Shown piece by piece: positions 58,470 to 64,000 of a stretch of DNA of 64,000 nt. Source of the DNA: Spisula solida (Eukaryota > Mollusca > Bivalvia > Venerida > Mactridae); NCBI GenBank assembly GCA_947247005.1, contig OX365956.1, positions 14,404,089-14,468,088 of the forward strand, written 5' to 3'. Position numbers and translations under genes: made by a program. Numbering within the stretch: the stretch's first letter is position 1; each line of letters starts with the position of its first letter. A model generated the notes under the pieces. The model was not told where the DNA came from and made no database searches. It saw only the letters and a list, made by a program, of their open reading frames with translations.

Positions 58470-59600
58470 CAATCTATTATGACAGTTGAACTTTGAGAAC
58501 TCGTAGTACAGTACATATTGAGGTTAAAAGTAGAGCCTAAGAGTTCCATCGCATGCATACGTAGGGTGTTCCATAAGTAATAGGACTTTTTACAAAGCGT
58601 CGAGTAAAATCAGAAAGTTTGAATATTAATAAGCTATAAATAAGTTAACATCTATCACCGAGAAATATGTGAATTATCAAAGCAATCGGTTGATAAATAA
58701 AAAAAACAATAAACATTAAATACACTATGTACCACGGAGGCGCCTTTCAAACACAGAAGTTTATCAGAAAGACACACGTAACAGTTTTTAGTAAAATAAA
58801 GATTAAAATGCATGCGAAATATAAGCTCGGTTAAAATTTGAGATAGGAACCCAGGGTTTGTACTTGACACTCCTTCTTATGCAGGTTAACATTCATGCCA
58901 AATACAAACAAGATTGGATATATGGTCCGGACCAAATTGGGCGCACGCACACACCAAACATGGCAAATGTGTCTTGCTCATCACTAGCGGGCTCGACAAA
59001 AACGACAAAACAAGCGACAAGCAGACCCGTCGTAATTGACTGCGGTTATAACTGATTTTTCTTTTATTTCACAGTACAATTGAATTTAAATATTGAAACC
59101 AGTGTAAAAAGAATAATACAAAAAGCTATGGGCTATGACAAAAAGCAACGTAACGGTAATCGATGTTTCGCTAATAAGGATTTCGTTCTTGGAAATAAAG
59201 TAAAACGAGAACTTTAGTAGGTCTTCTCTTATTTAACTACTCATACTCATGTACACGGAGAGGCCATCGAAAAGTGACGAAGAAAAACTACAAGTGTGTT
59301 TCAACAAGATAATGGAATTTCGGTCAGTTAAGGCATTACTCAGCAAAGACGATCGAAGACGTAAGGCACACAAATTAAACATATTACAAGTCCAAGAAAT
59401 AAAACTGAACAGATAAAAAACACCACTTTCCTCTGCCACACGATATAATCACAATCACATATGTCAGTGTAAGGATTGTGTCTGTTTTGAAGGCGAAATC
59501 AATTGCGTCAGGTCCCATCACTCTCTTGTGAATATAAAAACTATGCTATATTTTAGAGTGACCATAGTAACCAGGTGGGCTTATATTGTTAGAGTATGAG
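58470..59600 (+). repeat. U6 segments I and J (partial)
   Basis: Plus-strand copy of 9,060-10,776 with a large internal deletion (joins at about 58,790-58,830). It ends with 'ttttagagtgaccatagtaa', the reverse complement of the J end at 38,930-38,950, immediately before the satellite, exactly as in U4. Confidence 0.75.
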
Positions 59601-59654
59601 GTGAGAGGTAAGACGACTCACTACAGCCAATAGAATACAAATGTAATGATTTGA

Positions 59655-61348
59655 AATACTTCAGTGATGTGTCTACCTGTACCTGGTGATGTACAGTGAT
59701 AAAAAATGCTTCAGTGATGTGTACCTATACCTGGTGATGTACAGTGAATAGATATGCTTCAGTGATGTGTCTTCCTATACCTGGTGATGTACAGTGATTA
59801 GAAATACTTCAGTGATGTGTCTACCTATACCTGGTGATGTACAGTGATTAGAAATACTTCAGTGATGTGTCTACCTATACCTGGTGATGTACAGTGAATA
59901 GATATGCTTCAGTGGTGTGTCTACCTATACCTGGTGATGGACAGTGATTAGAAATACTTCAGTGATGTGTCTACCTAAACCTGGTGATGTACAGTGATTA
60001 GAAATACTTCAGTGGTGTGTCTACCTAAACCTGGTGATGTACAGTGATTAGAAATACTTCAGTGATGTGTCTACCTATACCCGGTGATGTACAGTGATAT
60101 GAAATACTACAGTGATGTGTCTACCTATACATGGTGATGTACAGTGATATGAAATGCTTCAGTGATGTGTCTTTTTATATCTGGTGATGTACAGTGATAT
60201 GAATACTACAGTGATGTGTCTACTTATATCTAGTGATGTACAGTGATATGAAATGCTTCAGTGGTGTGTCTTTTTATATCTGGTGATGTACAGTGATATG
60301 AAATGCTTCAGTAATGTGTCTACCTATATCTGGTGATGTACAGTGTACAGATATGCTTCAGTGATGTGTCGACCTATATCTGGTGATGTACAGTGATATG
60401 AAATGCTTCAGTGATGTGTCTATTTGTATTTGGTAATGTACAGTGATTAGAAATACTTCAGTGATGTGTCTATTTATATCTGGTGATGTACAGTGAACTG
60501 ATATGCTTCAGTGATGTGTCTACCTATACCTGGTGATGGACAGTGATTAGAAATACTTCAGTGATGTGTCTACCTATACCTGGTGATGTACAGTGAATAG
60601 ATATGCTTCAGTGATGTGTCTACCTATACCTCGTGATGTACAGTAAATAGATATGCTTCAGTGATGTGTCTACCTATACCTGGTGATGTACAGTGATTAG
60701 AAATACTTCAGTGATGCGTCTACCTATACCTGGTGATGTACAATGATTAGAAATACTTCAGTGATGTGTCTACCTATACCCGGTGATGTACAGTGATATG
60801 AAATACTACAGTGATGTGTCTACCTATACATGGTGATGTACAGTGATATGAAATGCTTCAGTGATGTGTCTTTTTATATCTGGTGATGTACAGTGATATG
60901 AAATACTACAGTGATGTGTCTACCTATATCTGTTGATGTACAGTGATATGAAATGCTTCAGTGATGTGTCTTTTTATATCTGATGATGTACAGTGATATG
61001 AAATGATTCAGTGATGTGTCTACCTATATCTGGTGATGTACAGTGTACAGATATGCTTCAGTGATGTGTCGACCTATATCTGGTGATTTACAGTGATAAG
61101 AAATGCTTCAGTCATGTGTCTATTTATATCTTGTGATGTACAGTGAATAGAAATGCTTCAGTGATGTGTCTATTTATATCTGGTAATGTACAGTGATAAG
61201 AAATGCTTAAGTGATGTGTCTATTTATATCTGGTGATGTACAGTGAATAGAAATGCAATGCTTCAGTGATGTGTCTATTTATATCTGGTGATGTACAGTG
61301 ATAAGAAATGCTTCAGTGATGTGTCTACCTATACCTGGTGATGTACAG
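59655..61348 (-). repeat. 50-bp satellite array, about 34 copies, opposite strand
   Basis: Reverse-complement form of the 37,178-38,905 satellite (core cttcagtgatgtgtctacc and tggtgatgtacagtga). Relative to its unit (J before, A after) it has the same position and orientation as the first array. Blocks with rare variants recur at offsets near 600-700 bp (for example tggtgatggacag at about 59,934 and 60,534; the ccggtgatg block at about 60,080 and 60,780), showing array-internal segmental duplication. Confidence 0.95.
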
Positions 61349-63330
61349 AATACACATTACAAAAGTTTAACACTGATTTAACATCATGGTTTTAATCGGC
61401 AAAATGTATATAGGAACGAAGGAATGTATTGAAAGACGATTCTAGATAGACATCATTTGTAAATCATATTCAAAATGCGAGATATCAAATCGTATCAATT
61501 TCAAATCACTTAAAATCTAATCATCAGATTTCGTTCAAACTTTGCATCGCACAATGATTACATCCTGCCTTCTGCCATTCCAGGTTTTATATTATTGCAT
61601 TAATTATTATAAAAGTTGTCTTCTTTGTTGTATATTGAAATGAAATTATTTTAGATCTCTTAACGCAGGGAGGCAATATAGCATTCCGTTGATGATTAAC
61701 TATCAATGTTAATACATTTAATACCGGGGCGGGCCTCGTATTTTATCAACCCAATTTTGAAGATACTGGCAAACAAACCGTTTTAGTTATCACATAACTG
61801 TAAAATTGGCTTTTGCATGCAAAGGAGTTTCTGCATTGATTTCGACTGTAAGATGTAAATAAATCAAACTTTTTTCAAAATCATATATTCTGCTGAGATT
61901 TTTATGTAGATTAAGAAGATAAATTTCATTTATGCTAGGTTCACAAAGCTCGTACGATATCCGTACGAATTTAGCAACTCGTCCACAATTTTTGAAATCC
62001 TAACTGTATTTGTATGTTCGTAGCGTCTGGTCAAAGCTCGTACGGACCACGAACAATCTATAGAGATACACTAGTACGATATCCGTACGATGCTCGTACG
62101 AGTTAAGAAAATCCCTACGATACTCGTACGAGTCTTCGCTGTTCGTACGGGCTCCGTACGGACACCGTGCGAGTTTGCCAAAATCAACTCGTACGGAGCT
62201 CGTAGGGCAAATGTGACATAAGCATTACTCGTGCAAAATTTAATTCCTATGAGTTCACTAGATACTGAGAAATCTTCATTTTATACGATTTGTTTTACCA
62301 CAAACGACCTAGTTTACAAATATATAAGCATCGATTCGTAACCTTCGATAGAGTACCGGATGTACTGTAAAATAGACCCTGATTTTATTGTTTATAAACA
62401 GCGCGTTCGCACAGTACTGATCTTGCAAAAAATATTTACAAGTACTTGTTATCCTTATGATGTATGATATCGGAAGTATTTATTCACAAAATAATGACAC
62501 GTCGCTTCTATGAGGATTACAGTGGTTTTGTGTCGATAGCCGACGGATATTCGACAAAGACATGAATGATTATGATCAGTATCGCTGATTAATGTATTGT
62601 TAGTTATTTGGATTAGTTACTGTCTACTTTATGCTGGCAATTTCGAGATAAGCCAAACTAGCTATTACGTATGACGTTATCTAGCTCTTAAATCGTCGAA
62701 TAAAACCTAATGTTACTACTTAAGATTTGTAATGATATAACGTGTGCTGTTTTCAGGCTCCGTAGGGTTTTCGAATATGAGAAGAATGTAAAAATTCGAT
62801 TCACATGTAATTAAGCCGTTTATGATTTATGACGATACCGCAGTATTAAAGGAAGAACTGGTTTTTGAGAAAGAAATTTCCTTGCATACGATCTGTATAC
62901 AAGTGTCATAAACGTTGGACTCCCAATGTACATGTATTAAGTGCCAATAAAAGACGAAAAACAAAAGGTTAAATAATGCTCACAACCGCAATCAAAGTAT
63001 TTTGTTTGTCCTAAGATTTAAACAGTCATTCGTATAAAGGCATTTTTAAATTCAATAGTTGGCATTTTCCAATATCTCGTGATACATGTAGTAATGAATC
63101 GTAAATTATTACATTGCAGCAGATCAGACCAAGTGCTCGTGTGTGTTGGTATGTAAACAAATTCGACAAATAGCTGCTGTTTCCATATAAAGTGTCATTT
63201 TCTGAGAGCCATGTATATTTCAATAGAAACAAATGGTACAATGTATCGTACAAAAATGCCACATGAAGCTTTCCACGATCATTCTAGCATAATAATAGGC
63301 AGGATAAATTGCAACGGAAACTATATTAGT
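61349..63330 (+). repeat. U7 segment A
   Basis: Plus-strand copy of A following the satellite. It matches 11,220-12,780 and the reverse of 35,264-37,080. About 150 bp near 61,705 are deleted compared with U2 (11,380-11,530), and a MITE is inserted at 61,933. No gene; 63,026-63,262 is a non-conserved frame. Confidence 0.75.
61933..62224. mobile_element. 292-bp TTA-flanked MITE packed with GTACG palindromes
   Basis: Flanked by TTA on both sides (61,930-61,932; 62,225-62,227). Empty sites 'catttactcg' exist in U1 (about 428) and U2 (about 11,749). The ends tgctaggttcaca and tgtgacataagca form an imperfect 13-bp inverted repeat. A 3-bp TTA duplication fits PIF/Harbinger-type insertion; this is inference. 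The interior contains roughly a dozen cgtacg-centred motifs (tcgtacgagt, ccgtacgg, gatatccgtacga) in both senses. No coding sequence. Confidence 0.85.
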
Positions 63331-64000
63331 ATAAATCAATAGATTAGTATGTATCGTTCCATGATGTATCGTCGTCTGAAAAGAATCTCCATATCGTAAT
63401 TAACGATAGGCTGATATTTCTGAAAGCACTGTCTATGGATAGTAACCGTACTAAAACAAATGGACAGTGCTTATAGTTCAAGCATGGCGACAGAGGAGAG
63501 TATTCTTGCACCACTTCAATATTGGTCTCTGCAGGCATACTTATCGCCACTTTGGATCTAGATGTTTGCTTGGCGTATTCAATACCGTGAGATTCTAGCT
63601 CATATCAAAAGGTGTTGAAATTTGACACAAACGTTGTAGCCGTACTCTCAAATACTATTCACGACCTACAAACATAATAAAAAACCCCAGAATCTTGAAA
63701 GGTAACGCTTACGACCGTCAGTATACAACAATCAGTACATGTAATAGTCGAAATACAAGATGCAATTACTCATTTATTAGTACACCGATTTTGATACGGT
63801 TTTCACGTAAATCATTCGTCAATAAAGTATGTAATGTTGTCATATTTCTAAATGATCCGGTCAAAATATGTGTTTTATTTTCATACACAACAAGTGGAAT
63901 GTGACTTACAGATCGGGTTATATTTTTTGTATGACGTTAGTTTCCTACATGTACCTATCCAAGTATTGATGTAATAGACAACTACTGTTTACTCAATGAA
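63331..64000 (+). repeat. U7 segment B (runs off the window)
   Basis: Copy of 3,040-3,670 without the Helentron-like insertion; the A-to-B join at about 63,320-63,345 is the empty site for that element. The unit continues beyond the window end. Confidence 0.75.

Overview
This is AT-rich, gene-poor animal nuclear DNA. It is most likely from a bivalve mollusc: the window carries a dispersed repeat with the 'gggccataactc' core that is common in bivalve genomes, Jockey-superfamily LINE, mariner and Tc1 debris, and a degenerate KIAA1958/Crypton-like sequence with an intron. The species call is inference. No intact host gene, rRNA, tRNA or CRISPR array was found. Every recognisable coding sequence is a broken piece of a mobile element.

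Most of the window is copies of one long non-coding unit, here split into segments A-B-D-C-E-F-(K or G-H-I-J), followed by a satellite and then the next A. The copies are U1 (+, about 1-10,776), U2 (+, about 11,130-18,700), a non-unit spacer (about 18,700-28,560), U3 (-, about 37,080 down to 28,560), a 50-bp satellite (37,178-38,905), U4 (-, about 49,756 down to 38,906), a partial U5 (-, about 57,720 down to 53,140), a partial U6 (+, 58,470-59,600), a second satellite array (59,655-61,348, opposite strand) and the start of U7 (+, 61,349-64,000). U1-U2 on the left mirror U3-U4 on the right around the 10-kb spacer. This gives a diverged giant inverted repeat with arms of about 19-21 kb. The satellite keeps a fixed position and orientation relative to the unit (between J and the next A) in both arrays.

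Because the unit is present several times, each copy supplies empty sites for insertions in the others, and several mobile elements can be bounded almost to the base: a Helentron-like element (1,322-3,014), a hAT MITE with 8-bp target duplication (8,444-8,930), a TTAA-flanked 1.37-kb element (43,099-44,463), a TTA-flanked MITE full of GTACG palindromes (61,933-62,224), a LINE with intact 3' end (34,019-35,259), and an insertion carrying a decayed KIAA1958/Crypton-like gene plus a large foldback (55,137-56,660). The spacer holds a 1.75-kb element with perfect 37-bp terminal inverted repeats and a decayed unknown protein, a mariner with a mutated catalytic Asp, further MITEs, and a LINE truncated at both ends.

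The window therefore looks like an old nested transposon landscape built on a large, non-coding, satellite-bearing amplicon. What the unit is remains open: subtelomeric or heterochromatic macro-repeat, ampliconic palindrome, or giant non-autonomous element. All boundaries come from eye alignment and should be read as within roughly 10-50 bp unless a target duplication is given.
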